A stretch of DNA of 64,000 nucleotides from Limiplasma sp034927815 (GCA_034927815.1 JAYFPK010000020.1:1-64000), one strand, 5' to 3'; shown: positions 15,819-24,156, numbered from the stretch's first letter. The notes: a model not told the origin generated them from the sequence alone. Translations and numbers: made by a program.

Positions 15819-17141
15819 TTAAAAGGGCATCCGGCCCCGCTTCATTTTGCCCATGCGCCCGCCCATCATCTGCTTCATCATGGCCTTGGCCTGGTCGAAC
15901 TGGCGGATAAGGGCGTTCACGTCCTGGACGGTGGTGCCGCTGCCCGCGGCGATGCGCTTGCGGCGGCTGGCGTTGAGGATGCCGGGGTTCTTGCGCTCCC
16001 GGGGGGTCATGCTGCGGATGATGGCCTCGGGCTTGTTCATGGCGTTCTCGTCGATTTCCGTGTTGGCCAGCTTCTGGCCCATGCCCGGCAGCATGGAGAG
16101 CATGCTTTGGAGGCCGCCCATCTTCTTCATCTGCTGCATTTGGGAGAGGAAGTCCTCCAGGGTCAGCTCCTTGGGCCCCCGCTTGGCGATCTTCTCCACC
16201 TCGGCCACGTCGAAGGCCTCCTGGGCCTTCTCGATGAGGGTCATCACGTCCCCCATGCCCAGGATGCGGCTGGCCATGCGGTCCGGGTGGAAGGGCTCGA
16301 TATCCGACAGCTTTTCGCCGGTTCCGGAGAACTTGATGGGCTTGCCCACCACGGCCTTGATGGACAGGGCCGCGCCGCCCCGGGTATCGCCGTCCAGCTT
16401 GGTGAGGATCACGCCGTCCACCCCCAGCTGGGTATCAAAGGTCTGGGCCACGTTCACCGCGTCCTGGCCGGTCATGGCGTCCACCACGAAGAGGATTTCC
16501 TGGGGTTTCACGGCGGCTTTGATCCGCCGCAGCTCCTCCATCAGCTCCTCGTCGATGTGCAGGCGGCCCGCGGTGTCGATGATCAGCACGTCCCGGTTGT
16601 AATCCCGGGCATGGGCCACGGCCTCCAGGGCGGTTTTCACCGGGTCCTGGGTGCCCCGCTCAAACACCGGCACATGGATCTGCTCGCCCACCACCTGCAG
16701 CTGCTTGATGGCTGCGGGCCTGTAAATATCGCAGGCGGCCAACAGGGGCCGCTTTCCGGTCTTTTGCAGATAGCCCGCCAGCTTGGCGGCCATGGTGGTT
16801 TTGCCCGCGCCCTGAAGGCCGCAGAGCATGAAGATGGTGGGAACGCTGGAGGACCAGGTGAGCCGGGCGCTTTCCTGGCCCATGAGGGCGGTCATTTCCT
16901 CGTTGACGATCTTCAACACCTGCTGGGAGGGGGACAGGCTTTCCAGCACGGCCTGGCCTACGCAGCGCTCCGTGACCTTCTTGCAAAAGTCCTTCACCAC
17001 CAGATAGTTCACGTCCGCCTCCAGCAAGGCTACGCGGACCTCCCGCATGCCCTCCCGGACGGCCTGCTCTGTGAGCTTGCCCCGGCTGGTGAGCTTGGAT
17101 AGGGCGGCGGACAGCTTTTGGCTCAAGCCTTCAAAGGCCAT
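15819..17141 (-). CDS. ffh: Signal recognition particle protein Ffh
   Basis: A 440-residue SRP GTPase that binds signal peptides on ribosomes and delivers them to FtsY and SecYEG. N and G domains carry GLQGAGKTTMAAKL (P-loop), DIYRPAAIKQL, DTAGRLH and TKLDG; the C-terminal M domain is methionine rich and ends in a basic MGGRMGKMKRGRMPF tail. I start at ATG 17141 (GGAG 8 nt upstream) rather than GTG 17150, which overlaps ylxM. ylxM precedes it by 5 nt. Confidence 0.97.
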   Translation of the reverse strand: MAFEGLSQKLSAALSKLTSRGKLTEQAVREGMREVRVALLEADVNYLVVKDFCKKVTERCVGQAVLESLSPSQQVLKIVNEEMTALMGQESARLTWSSSVPTIFMLCGLQGAGKTTMAAKLAGYLQKTGKRPLLAACDIYRPAAIKQLQVVGEQIHVPVFERGTQDPVKTALEAVAHARDYNRDVLIIDTAGRLHIDEELMEELRRIKAAVKPQEILFVVDAMTGQDAVNVAQTFDTQLGVDGVILTKLDGDTRGGAALSIKAVVGKPIKFSGTGEKLSDIEPFHPDRMASRILGMGDVMTLIEKAQEAFDVAEVEKIAKRGPKELTLEDFLSQMQQMKKMGGLQSMLSMLPGMGQKLANTEIDENAMNKPEAIIRSMTPRERKNPGILNASRRKRIAAGSGTTVQDVNALIRQFDQAKAMMKQMMGGRMGKMKRGRMPF

Positions 17142-17146
17142 GGGGC

Positions 17147-17554
17147 TCACTCCTCTCCCTGGATGTGGGTGATGGTTTCGGCGATCAGCCGGATGGCGGT
17201 ATCAAGGGGCTGGGCCAAAGCCTGGGATTGCGGGGCCTCTTGCACCCCGCGCAGGAGGGTCAGCGCTTCCTCCAGTTTGGCGGAGTTTTGCCGGGCCGCC
17301 CCGATGGCCCCGATCTGTTCCTCCATCCGCTGCAGCTTTTGGGCAGAACGGGTGATCAGGTCGTGGATATTCTGGCGGCTGACCCCATATTGCTGGGCGA
17401 TCTCCCCCAGGGACCAATCCTCGTCGTAGTGCAAAAGCAATGCGCTGCGCTGCCTTTCGGTGAGCAGGCCGCCGTAGAAGGCGCACAGGGTGCTCATCTC
17501 CACGTTTTGCCGGAGCCGCGCCTCCGAAGAGGCGGCCATTTCAGTGGGCTTCAC
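17147..17554 (-). CDS. ylxM: YlxM-type HTH protein, SRP-associated
   Basis: A 135-residue protein with a sigma-70 region-4-like HTH (about 15-80, including LTERQRSALLLHYDEDWSLG and YGVSRQNIHDLI). YlxM is encoded just before ffh across Firmicutes and in streptococci modulates SRP activity. The open frame runs back to 17761, but that extension is not typical; GTG 17554, 7 nt after GGAAG, gives the family length. Translational spacing to ffh is 5 nt. Confidence 0.9.
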   Translation of the reverse strand: MKPTEMAASSEARLRQNVEMSTLCAFYGGLLTERQRSALLLHYDEDWSLGEIAQQYGVSRQNIHDLITRSAQKLQRMEEQIGAIGAARQNSAKLEEALTLLRGVQEAPQSQALAQPLDTAIRLIAETITHIQGEE

Positions 17555-17660
17555 AGGCGCTCTTCCTTCCGGGGTGTTGTCAAGGGTTTCTTCTTGACGG
17601 GTCCGGGAAGGATTGTACCATTGGCGGGGCTGTGCTGTCAAGGGGTTTTGGTGGACGGAA

Positions 17661-17689
17661 TTGACCGGGAAATTTTCCCGTGATATACT
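17661..17689 (+). promoter_or_regulatory. Promoter with a palindrome in its spacer (DJ-1-like gene)
   Basis: TTGACC (17661-17666), a 17-nt spacer and TATACT (17684-17689). The spacer contains GGGAAA-T-TTTCCC (17667-17679), a perfect dyad between -35 and -10 that could be an operator. It drives the DJ-1/PfpI gene at 17721. Confidence 0.7.
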
Positions 17690-17720
17690 GGGAAAAATCT
17701 TGGATAGGGGAATGGGAAAG

Positions 17721-18305
17721 ATGAAAAAGGTCGCGGTGCTTTTGTTTGACCTGTTCAGCAACTATGAGCTGAGCGTGGCCCTGTCGGTGTTGGCCCAGGG
17801 GGGGAAGGAATTTGACGTATTCTGCGCCCGGGAGACCGCCGCCAGCGAGGAAGGGCTGGCGGTGAAACGGAGCAAGGCCCTGGGGGATGCGCGGGCGGAG
17901 GAGTATGACGCCTTGCTGATTCCCGGCTGCATGGACCCCAGGGAGATTATCGGGGATGAGGCTGTTTTGGGCTTCCTGCGGCAATTTGACCTGAAAACCC
18001 ATGTGATCGCCAGCATCTCCAGCACCCCGCTGCTGTTGCTAAGGGCGGGGCTGCTGGAGGGAAAGCGGTATATGGCCGGGGTCGTGAAGGAGGAGCTGCT
18101 GGAGGAAGGCTTCACCCTGGAGGAAATGGCGGGGATGACCGATGTAACCGGGCTGGAGCGAAAGGACGGCCGCGCGAAGGTGTGCATGGAGGACGGGAAT
18201 CTGATCACCGCCGTGGGAAGCGGCTTCATCGAGTTTGGGATTGCCTTTGGCAAAAAGCTGGGGCTGGACTTTGAGCCCGCCTGGTATGGACAGGATTGGA
18301 AATAG
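17721..18305 (+). CDS. DJ-1/PfpI family protein lacking the usual cysteine
   Basis: A 194-residue class I glutamine-amidotransferase-like protein. It has KKVAVLLFDLFSNYE at the start, LLIPGC near residue 66 and a nucleophile-elbow region reading ASISSTPLLLLRAGLL. Family members normally have Ile-Cys there; here residue 100 is serine. The protein may therefore lack the chaperone/deglycase/protease-type chemistry ascribed to the family. I use ATG 17721, the only start with a usable ribosome binding site distance. It is monocistronic with its own promoter and is followed by a strong hairpin. Confidence 0.85.
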   Translation: MKKVAVLLFDLFSNYELSVALSVLAQGGKEFDVFCARETAASEEGLAVKRSKALGDARAEEYDALLIPGCMDPREIIGDEAVLGFLRQFDLKTHVIASISSTPLLLLRAGLLEGKRYMAGVVKEELLEEGFTLEEMAGMTDVTGLERKDGRAKVCMEDGNLITAVGSGFIEFGIAFGKKLGLDFEPAWYGQDWK

Positions 18306-18325
18306 AAGGAGAATAGGAACGCAAC

Positions 18326-18362
18326 GAAGCAGCCGCCGGGCCTACTACCCGGCGGCTGCTTC
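18326..18362. terminator. Strong hairpin between convergent genes
   Basis: A 15-bp perfect stem (18326-18340 with 18348-18362) and 7-nt loop, lying between the DJ-1-like gene (plus) and a membrane protein gene (minus). There is no T tract on either side, so termination would rely on the stem alone. Confidence 0.55.
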
Positions 18363-18378
18363 ATGAGGTCCCCGGCTT

Positions 18379-18822
18379 TTACATCTTCTTGTTATACACC
18401 CGGTACGCCACCAAAAAGACGATCATCTGCACATACAGCGCGCCCAGGCAGAGATAGGAGGCAAGACGGTCATTCAGATAGGTGAACAGGAAGATGAGGA
18501 TGGCCAGCATGGCCGCCCCGGCGAAGAACCCCACGGTATGGGCGGCCCGGGTGACGGCGAGGGTGCGCTCGTCCTGCTGTTGGATTTCCTCCTCCTCCCG
18601 CTTCTGGGGGGAGATGAGCTTGCCGCGGATGAGCTTGAAGAGAGCCACGGCCATGAGCCCGGCCCCAAAGCCGGAGAACATGCCCAGCAATGTATCCAGG
18701 TGGGGCTGCCCGCTTCCGGCGGAGGGGAGCAGGTAGGCCAGCAGGCCGAAGGCCAGGCTGACCAGGCCGACCCCCATGATGAAAAACCAGGTCTTGGTAT
18801 TGGGTTTCATTTTACAGAGCAT
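18379..18822 (-). CDS. Hypothetical membrane protein paired with an XRE regulator
   Basis: A 147-residue protein with about four membrane helices in two pairs, separated by an acidic, glutamine-rich cytoplasmic loop (REEEEIQQQDERTLAV). The arrangement, an HTH gene immediately followed by a four-helix membrane protein, is common in Clostridia (YozG-type regulator units), but the function is unknown. The ATG follows GAGGAAG and overlaps the regulator stop by 11 bp. Confidence 0.75.
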   Translation of the reverse strand: MLCKMKPNTKTWFFIMGVGLVSLAFGLLAYLLPSAGSGQPHLDTLLGMFSGFGAGLMAVALFKLIRGKLISPQKREEEEIQQQDERTLAVTRAAHTVGFFAGAAMLAILIFLFTYLNDRLASYLCLGALYVQMIVFLVAYRVYNKKM

Positions 18823-19027
18823 GGGTTTCTTCCTCCTCGTCCATGATGAAGATCTCCTCCACAGGGCAGCCGAAGTATCTGGCGATTTTCAGCGCCAGCA
18901 CAATGGAGGGGTTGTAGCGTCCGTTTTCCAGGGAACTGATGGTCTGGCGGGATACCCGCAGGATGGAGGCCAGCTCCTCCTGCTTGATGCCGCGCTGCGT
19001 GCGTAATTCTTCCAGCCGGTTTTTCAT
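18812..19027 (-). CDS. XRE family HTH regulator, YozG-like
   Basis: A 71-residue single-domain DNA-binding protein with the Cro/CI fold: LEELRTQRGIKQEELASIL, then SRQTISSLENGRYNPSIVLA and FGCPVEEIF. It uses ATG 19027 with GGAG at 6 nt. It is translationally coupled to the membrane protein gene that follows. Confidence 0.9.
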   Translation of the reverse strand: MKNRLEELRTQRGIKQEELASILRVSRQTISSLENGRYNPSIVLALKIARYFGCPVEEIFIMDEEEETHAL

Positions 19028-19290
19028 CTGACGCTCCTTTGCTGGGGATAGGGAAATGAAATGGAAAGCATGCTTTACATCCATAGCATAGCACTGGATA
19101 AGATAAATGTCAAGCATACTTTACGTCTGTTTTTGAAAATAGACAAAAACCTGAAAAGGCGAAGAAACTCCGCTGTTTAAGGGATTTGCTGCCCCTTCCC
19201 CTCAAAAATTTTGAAAATATGCCACATTTCCCCATAAATATTCGTTTGTATGCATATAACGAAACCCGTTTGACTCGGCAAGGAGGGGCT

Positions 19291-19476
19291 ATGAGGGGAA
19301 AGAGCGCTTTTGAGAGCCCTGTTCATCCTCCCGGCGCTGCAGCCGCCCAGGGAAAGGCGCCGGGCATTCCCATGGAATCATCCTGCGCTGGGATGATGGC
19401 TATGGCAAAGCGGTGGGAAAGCGCCAAGGGGTATCCGAAGCGCCATCGCTGGCGGGACCGTTCCCATTCGCTGTGA
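19291..19476 (+). CDS. Possible small protein, weakly supported
   Basis: A 61-codon frame from an ATG preceded by AAGGAGG (spacing 4 nt). The product is basic, with proline/alanine-rich and tryptophan/arginine-rich parts, and matches nothing I recognise. A terminator-like signal follows on the same strand at 19480-19512, and low-GC sequence upstream could hold a promoter (TTGAAA near 19213). The open frame itself extends further 5' without a site. Coding status is uncertain. Confidence 0.3.
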   Translation: MRGKSAFESPVHPPGAAAAQGKAPGIPMESSCAGMMAMAKRWESAKGYPKRHRWRDRSHSL

Positions 19477-19479
19477 AGA

Positions 19480-19512
19480 AAGGGAAGGATGCGGCCCTTT
19501 GGGCTTTTTTGT
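19480..19512 (+). terminator. Weak intrinsic terminator
   Basis: A short GCCC-TTT-GGGC stem, with an alternative AAAGGG...CCCTTT pairing, is followed by six T residues. It would end plus-strand transcripts before the convergent XRE gene. Confidence 0.5.
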
Positions 19513-19540
19513 ATGAGTCCTGTTGACCGGCGCAAATGGG

Positions 19541-19786
19541 TTAGTCAGACATAAAAAAATCCTCGTACCGCATGCCCAGGACTTCCTTGATGGCGTTGAT
19601 TTCCGCTACGGAAATATGCCGGATGCCCGCCTCGATTTTTGCCAGGGTGCCCCGGGAGATATCGCAGTCCAACAGCTGTACTTTGGCGGAAAGCTCCCCT
19701 TGGGTCATCCGCAAAGCGGTTCTGGCTTTGCGGATATTCCCACCGATGATTTGGTCAGCCTTGATGCTTTGCGCCAAAAGAGTCAC
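19541..19786 (-). CDS. XRE family HTH regulator of the adjacent small-protein gene
   Basis: An 81-residue protein with the Cro/CI fold: IRKARTALRMTQGELSAKV, SRGTLAKIEAGIRHISVAE and a C-terminal LGMRYEDFFMSD. It starts at GTG 19786. Its start is 10 nt from one copy of a 16-nt dyad, and a second copy overlaps the divergent promoter of a 59-residue protein, so it probably represses both genes (inference from layout). Confidence 0.85.
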   Translation of the reverse strand: MTLLAQSIKADQIIGGNIRKARTALRMTQGELSAKVQLLDCDISRGTLAKIEAGIRHISVAEINAIKEVLGMRYEDFFMSD

Positions 19787-19795
19787 CTGCCCTGC

Positions 19796-19811
19796 GCTCT
19801 AGTTTCAGAGC
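19796..19811. promoter_or_regulatory. Operator copy 1 of an XRE-controlled module
   Basis: GCTCT-AGTTTC-AGAGC, a perfect 5-bp dyad with 6-nt centre. It is nearly identical to the site at 19850-19865, 54 bp away, and lies between the XRE start codon and its likely -10 (TATAAT on minus at 19823-19828). Confidence 0.65.
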
Positions 19812-19819
19812 GAGATGAC

Positions 19820-19848
19820 TTGATTATACAAAGCGGCTAGGGTATAAT
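19820..19848 (+). promoter_or_regulatory. Promoter of the 59-residue protein gene
   Basis: TTGATT (19820-19825), a 17-nt spacer and TATAAT (19843-19848). The -35 overlaps a minus-strand TATAAT (19823-19828), so the two divergent promoters overlap face to face. Confidence 0.8.
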
Positions 19849-19849
19849 T

Positions 19850-19865
19850 GCTCTAGTTGCGGAGC
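19850..19865. promoter_or_regulatory. Operator copy 2 of an XRE-controlled module
   Basis: GCTCT-AGTTGC-GGAGC, matching 13 of 16 bases of the copy at 19796-19811. It spans the expected transcription start of the 59-residue protein gene, which suits repression. Confidence 0.65.
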
Positions 19866-19879
19866 AAAGAGGTGTTTCT

Positions 19880-20059
19880 GTGCCGGATTACAAAGAAATG
19901 TATATTGCCTTATTCCAGTCCATGACCCGGGCCATCACCATTTTACAGGAAGCGCAAAAACAAACGGAGGCCATGTATCTGGACGCGGAGGCGGTAAATG
20001 TAACGCTGCTGCGCCCTGGGAAGCAGAACCCGCCCAAGCCCGCCGAAAAAGGGAAATAG
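19880..20059 (+). CDS. 59-residue hypothetical protein
   Basis: A short gene starting at GTG 19880 with AGAGG 7 nt upstream. The product begins PDYKEMYIALFQSMTRAITI, looks mostly helical and amphipathic, and ends in a flexible lysine/proline tail. Similar tiny proteins with a PDYK-MY-LF start occur in Clostridia, but I know no function. It has its own promoter, an operator and its own terminator, a complete monocistronic unit, and is divergent from the XRE regulator. Confidence 0.75.
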   Translation: MPDYKEMYIALFQSMTRAITILQEAQKQTEAMYLDAEAVNVTLLRPGKQNPPKPAEKGK

Positions 20060-20066
20060 CACGCAA

Positions 20067-20103
20067 GAGCGCCCCGCGTTTGGCGGAGCGCTCCCGTATT
20101 TTT
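20067..20103 (+). terminator. Intrinsic terminator of the small-protein gene
   Basis: A 10-bp stem with one mismatch (20067-20077 with 20083-20093) and 5-nt loop is followed after 5 nt by TTTTT. It begins 8 nt after the stop codon. Confidence 0.75.
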
Positions 20104-20164
20104 GAAAATCCTAGCTGGGTTCCCTTATTGGACCGCGCACAGCGCAGCCCCCAAGCATCCCCCA

Positions 20165-20875
20165 TCACTTCTTCTGCCCGTAATACGCGCCCGGCCCGTG
20201 CTTGCGGAAGTGGTGCTTATCCAGCACGTAGGAGGGAAGGCTTTCCCTGGGCTGGGAGAGGGGCAAGGCCTCGGTGCGCCAGGCCATTTTAGCCACCTGC
20301 TCCAGCACCACGGCGGCCTCCACGGCGGCCTGGGGGTCTGCGCCCCAGGCGAAGGGGCCGTGGCCCCGCACCAGCACGCAGGGAACGGATACGGGGCTCA
20401 GCCCGGCTTCCTCAAAGTGGGATGCAATGACCTTGCCGGTTTCCAGCTCGTAGCCCCGCTCCACCTCCTCCTGGGTGAGGAAGCGGGTGAGGGGCACAGG
20501 GCCGTAAATATAGTCGGCGTGGGTGGTGCCATAGGGGGGGATTTCCCGGCCCGCCTGGGCCCAGGTGGTGGCCCAGGGGCTGTGGGTGTGGACGATGCCG
20601 CCGACGGAGGGAAAGCGGTTGTACAGCTCCATGTGGGAGGGGGTGTCGCTGCTGGGGTTCAGGGAACCCTCCACCTTGTTGCCCTGAAGGTCCATCACCA
20701 CCATGTCGCCGGGGGTGAGCTTTTCATAGGGAACCCCGGAGGGCTTGATGACGAAGAGCCCCTTTTCCCGGTCAATGCCGGAGACATTGCCCCAGGTAAA
20801 GGTCACCAGCTTATATTTGGGCAGCAGCATGTTGGCCTGGTATACCTGTTCTTTCAGCTCCTTTACCATGGGCAT
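20165..20875 (-). CDS. araD: L-ribulose-5-phosphate 4-epimerase
   Basis: A 236-residue class II aldolase-fold enzyme that makes D-xylulose 5-phosphate, the last step of arabinose entry to the pentose phosphate pathway. Zinc-ligand histidines are visible in HTHSPWATTWAQAG, with GTTHADY and VRGHGPFAWG following. The length is typical. It is the last gene of the araBAD operon, 6 nt after araA. Confidence 0.96.
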   Translation of the reverse strand: MPMVKELKEQVYQANMLLPKYKLVTFTWGNVSGIDREKGLFVIKPSGVPYEKLTPGDMVVMDLQGNKVEGSLNPSSDTPSHMELYNRFPSVGGIVHTHSPWATTWAQAGREIPPYGTTHADYIYGPVPLTRFLTQEEVERGYELETGKVIASHFEEAGLSPVSVPCVLVRGHGPFAWGADPQAAVEAAVVLEQVAKMAWRTEALPLSQPRESLPSYVLDKHHFRKHGPGAYYGQKK

Positions 20876-20881
20876 CCCTCC

Positions 20882-22360
20882 TTATCCGCGAATCCGCCAT
20901 ACGATGTCGTTCCATTGCAGCTCCTTGGCAAGCTGGGGAATGGTGGTGTCCTTGCCAATATGGATGAACTCAATGCCCATGATCTCGCAGAAGTCCCGCA
21001 TATGCTCCGCATCCAAAGCGTAGCTGAGGACGGTGTGGTGTGCGCCGCCCGCCATGATCCAGGCTTCGGCGGAGGTGGACAGGTCCGGCAGGGGCTTCCA
21101 CATCACCCGGGCGGTGGGCAGCTTGGGCATATCCTCAAAGGGAGCGCAGGCCTGGACGTCGTTGACGATCATGCGGAAACGGTCCCCCATGTCCACCAAG
21201 GTGGCTACGATGGCCGGGCCCTCGCCGGTGTTGAAGCATAGGCGGGCGGGGTCTTTCCGGTCCCCGATGCCCAGGGGGTGCACCTCGATCCAGGGGCGGT
21301 CCGCGGCGATGGCCGGGTCCACCTCCAGCATGTGGGCTCCCAAAATGCCCTCGTTTTCAGGGTCCATGTGGTAGCTGTAATCCTCCATGAAGGCGGTGCC
21401 GCCGGGGAGGCCCTGGGCCATGAGCTTCATGATCCGGTCCAAGGCGGCGGTTTTCCAGTCCCCCTCGCCGCCGAAGCCATAGCCCTTGCCCATGAGGTTT
21501 TGGGTAGCCAGGCCCAGGAGCTGCTCCAGCTCCTGGAGGTCCTGGAAGGTGTCGGTAAAGGCGCCGAAGCCGCCCTCCAGCAGGAACTGCTCCAGGGCCA
21601 CCTCCTCCTTGGCCTGGTAGCGCACGGCCTGAAGGTTATCGGTGCGGATGTCGTACTTCTGCCGGTACTCGGCCATCTTCGCGTCAACCTGGGCCTCGGT
21701 CACCTTCTCCACCCGGGCGATCAAATCGCCTACGCCCCAGGTGTTGACGCTCCAGCCCAGCTTGATCTCCGCTTCCACCTTGTCGCCCTCAGTGACAGCC
21801 ACGTCCCGCATGTTGTCCCCAAAGCGGCAGACCTTCAGGCGGCGGCTTTCCAACGCGCCGATGGCGCTGCGCATCCAATGGCCGATGCGGCCCCGGATCT
21901 TGCCGCTCTCCCAATGGCCCGCGATGACCTTCCGGGGCAGGCGCAGCCGCGCCCCGATGTAGCCGTGCTCCCGGTCCCCATGGGCGGACTGGTTCAGGTT
22001 CATGTAGTCCATGTCGATGCTTTGCCAGGGGATGTCCCGGGAAAACTGGGTGTTCCAGTGCAGATAGGGCTTTTGGAGCTTGGTGAGGCCGCTGATCCAC
22101 ATCTTGCTGGGGCTGAAGGTGTGCATCCAGGCGATGATCCCGGCGCAGTTGGGGTCGGCGTTGGCCTTCACGATGATATCGGTGATGGACTGGCTGTCCA
22201 CCACGGCCCCCTTGAATACCAGGTTCCCCACGATGGCTTCATCCTGGTTCAGGGCGTCGATCATGATCTTGCAATGCTCCTCCTCCTGGCGGATCACCGC
22301 GTCGCCGTAGAGGGTCTGGGTGCCGCAGACAAACCAGAAATCGTATTGCGGAAGCTTCAT
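20882..22360 (-). CDS. araA: L-arabinose isomerase
   Basis: A 492-residue enzyme converting L-arabinose to L-ribulose. It opens with FWFVCGTQTLYG, has MHTFSPSKMWI, GGEGDWKTAALDR (the conserved catalytic glutamate region) and GAHMLEVDP near the C-terminus. I start at ATG 22360 with GGAGG at 8 nt; the frame extends to 22408 without support. It follows araB by 71 nt. Confidence 0.97.
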   Translation of the reverse strand: MKLPQYDFWFVCGTQTLYGDAVIRQEEEHCKIMIDALNQDEAIVGNLVFKGAVVDSQSITDIIVKANADPNCAGIIAWMHTFSPSKMWISGLTKLQKPYLHWNTQFSRDIPWQSIDMDYMNLNQSAHGDREHGYIGARLRLPRKVIAGHWESGKIRGRIGHWMRSAIGALESRRLKVCRFGDNMRDVAVTEGDKVEAEIKLGWSVNTWGVGDLIARVEKVTEAQVDAKMAEYRQKYDIRTDNLQAVRYQAKEEVALEQFLLEGGFGAFTDTFQDLQELEQLLGLATQNLMGKGYGFGGEGDWKTAALDRIMKLMAQGLPGGTAFMEDYSYHMDPENEGILGAHMLEVDPAIAADRPWIEVHPLGIGDRKDPARLCFNTGEGPAIVATLVDMGDRFRMIVNDVQACAPFEDMPKLPTARVMWKPLPDLSTSAEAWIMAGGAHHTVLSYALDAEHMRDFCEIMGIEFIHIGKDTTIPQLAKELQWNDIVWRIRG

Positions 22361-22431
22361 GGAAAGGACCTCCTTCTTTATGATGGGTTGGCGCAGGGGC
22401 CGCGCCATGGGTGGGACGGCCCCGCCGCTCC

Positions 22432-24099
22432 TTATTGGGTCACTTGCTTTTTCAGCTCCTTGAGCCGCTTCATCACGTCGTTTGCGCCCCGGCCAAAGTA
22501 GTCGTGCAAGGCGCGGTATTCGGCAAAGAGCTTGTCATATACGGCCGCATTGGCGGCGATGGGCTTGTAGACCAAATCCTTCACCTGGCCCATGACCCGG
22601 GCGGCGGTGAACACATCGTCATACCCGCCGGCGGCCTTGCCCGCGGCCACCGCGGCGAAGATGGCGCTGCCCAAGGCCGGCCCCTGGGCCGCCCCGGCGA
22701 TCTTGATGTCCATGTTCAGCACATCGGCATAGATCTGCATCATCAGGGGGTTTTTCTGGGAGATGCCGCCGCTGGCATAGAAGGCGTCCACCGCCACCCC
22801 ATGCTCCCGGTAATTCTCCACGATCATGCGGGTGCCGTAGGCCGTGGCCTCAAGCAGCGCCCGGTACATGTCCTCGGGCTTGGTCTGCAAGTTCATGCCC
22901 AGCATCATCCCCGTCAGGTCCACGTCCACCAATATGCTGCGGTTGCCGTTCCACCAGTCCAGGGCCAGCAGGCCGTGTTCCCCGGGCTTCTGCCGGGAGG
23001 CCAGCCCGGTGAGATACTCATGGATGCCCATATTCGCGGCCTTGGCCGCCTCCCGGTATTCCCCGGGGCAGCAGCTTTCCACAAACCAGGCAAAGTGGTC
23101 CCCCACGCAGCTTTGGCCCGCCTCGTAGCCGGGGAAGCCGGGCATGATGCCGTCCTGCACCACGCCGCACATGCCGGGCGCCTGGCACTCCCGGGTACCC
23201 ATCATCATATGGCAGGTGGAGGTGCCGATGATGGCCAGCATCTTGCCGGGGCCGTCGATGCCCACGGCGGGGACGCAGACATGGGCGTCCACGTTGCCAA
23301 CGCACACCGCCGTGCCTTCCTTGAGGCCCAGCTTCGCGGCCATGGCCGCCGTAAGGCCCCCGGCCCTCTCCCCCAAGGAGGTGACGGGGCAGCTGAGCTT
23401 TTCGGCGATGACGTTCTCCAGGCGGGGGTCCAGGGCCTTGAAGAAATCCTTGCTGGGGTAGCCCGTGGCCTTGTTGTAGATGGCCTTGTAGCCCGCGCAG
23501 CAGCTATTGCGGGTCTGCACCCCGGTCATCTGCCAGACGATCCAGTCCGCGGCTTCCACAAAGTGGTCCATGGCCTGGTAAACTTCCGGAGCCTCGTCCA
23601 AAATCTGCCAGAGCTTGGGGAAGAGCCACTCGCTGGAGATTTTGCCGCCGTAGTTGTTCAGCCACTTCTCTCCCCGTTGGGCGGCGGTCTCGTTGAGCCG
23701 GTTGGCCTTGTCCTGGGCGGCGTGGTGCTTCCACAGCTTCACGTAGGCATGGGGGTTGTCGGCGAACTCCGGCAGGTCGCACAAGGGCGTGCCGTCGTCC
23801 TTCACCGGCAGCACTGTACAGGCGGTAAAATCCGTGCCCAGGCCGATGACGTCCTCGGGGCTGACGCCGCTGTCCCTGAGCACCTGGGGAATGGTATGGG
23901 TCAGCACGTCCACATAGTCCTGGGGAAATTGCAAGGCCCAGTCGTGGCCCAGCTTCTTGCCGCTGGGCAGGGTCTCGTCCATGACGGCGTGGGGATAGTC
24001 GAAGGTGGCGCTGGCGATTTGCGCCCCCGTGGCCACATCCACCAAAACCGCCCGGCCGCTGAGGGTTCCGTAGTCAATGCCGATGGTGTATTTGCTCAT
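22432..24099 (-). CDS. araB: Ribulokinase
   Basis: A 555-residue FGGY-family kinase that phosphorylates L-ribulose. The N-terminal ATPase lobe has IGIDYGTLSGRAVLVD, which matches ribulokinases, GLGTDFTACTVLP follows, and the C-terminal lobe has YASGGISQKNPLMMQI. ATG 24099 has GGAG at 7 nt. It is the first gene after the AraR-controlled promoter. Confidence 0.97.
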   Translation of the reverse strand: MSKYTIGIDYGTLSGRAVLVDVATGAQIASATFDYPHAVMDETLPSGKKLGHDWALQFPQDYVDVLTHTIPQVLRDSGVSPEDVIGLGTDFTACTVLPVKDDGTPLCDLPEFADNPHAYVKLWKHHAAQDKANRLNETAAQRGEKWLNNYGGKISSEWLFPKLWQILDEAPEVYQAMDHFVEAADWIVWQMTGVQTRNSCCAGYKAIYNKATGYPSKDFFKALDPRLENVIAEKLSCPVTSLGERAGGLTAAMAAKLGLKEGTAVCVGNVDAHVCVPAVGIDGPGKMLAIIGTSTCHMMMGTRECQAPGMCGVVQDGIMPGFPGYEAGQSCVGDHFAWFVESCCPGEYREAAKAANMGIHEYLTGLASRQKPGEHGLLALDWWNGNRSILVDVDLTGMMLGMNLQTKPEDMYRALLEATAYGTRMIVENYREHGVAVDAFYASGGISQKNPLMMQIYADVLNMDIKIAGAAQGPALGSAIFAAVAAGKAAGGYDDVFTAARVMGQVKDLVYKPIAANAAVYDKLFAEYRALHDYFGRGANDVMKRLKELKKQVTQ

Positions 24100-24142
24100 A
24101 AAGGGTCTCCTTTCCGGAATAAAAATGGGAAGGGCGGGGAAA

Positions 24143-24156
24143 GTTGTACGTACCAA
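24143..24156. promoter_or_regulatory. AraR operator
   Basis: GTTGTACGTACCAA has the GTACGTAC core and flanking dyad of the AraR box known from Bacillus. It sits just downstream of the araB promoter start point and next to the araR gene. Confidence 0.75.

Noticed and set aside
15456..17102. 548-codon plus-strand frame opposite ffh and rpsP
   Set aside because: Antisense shadow of well-identified genes with Gly/His/Leu-rich composition and no family match.
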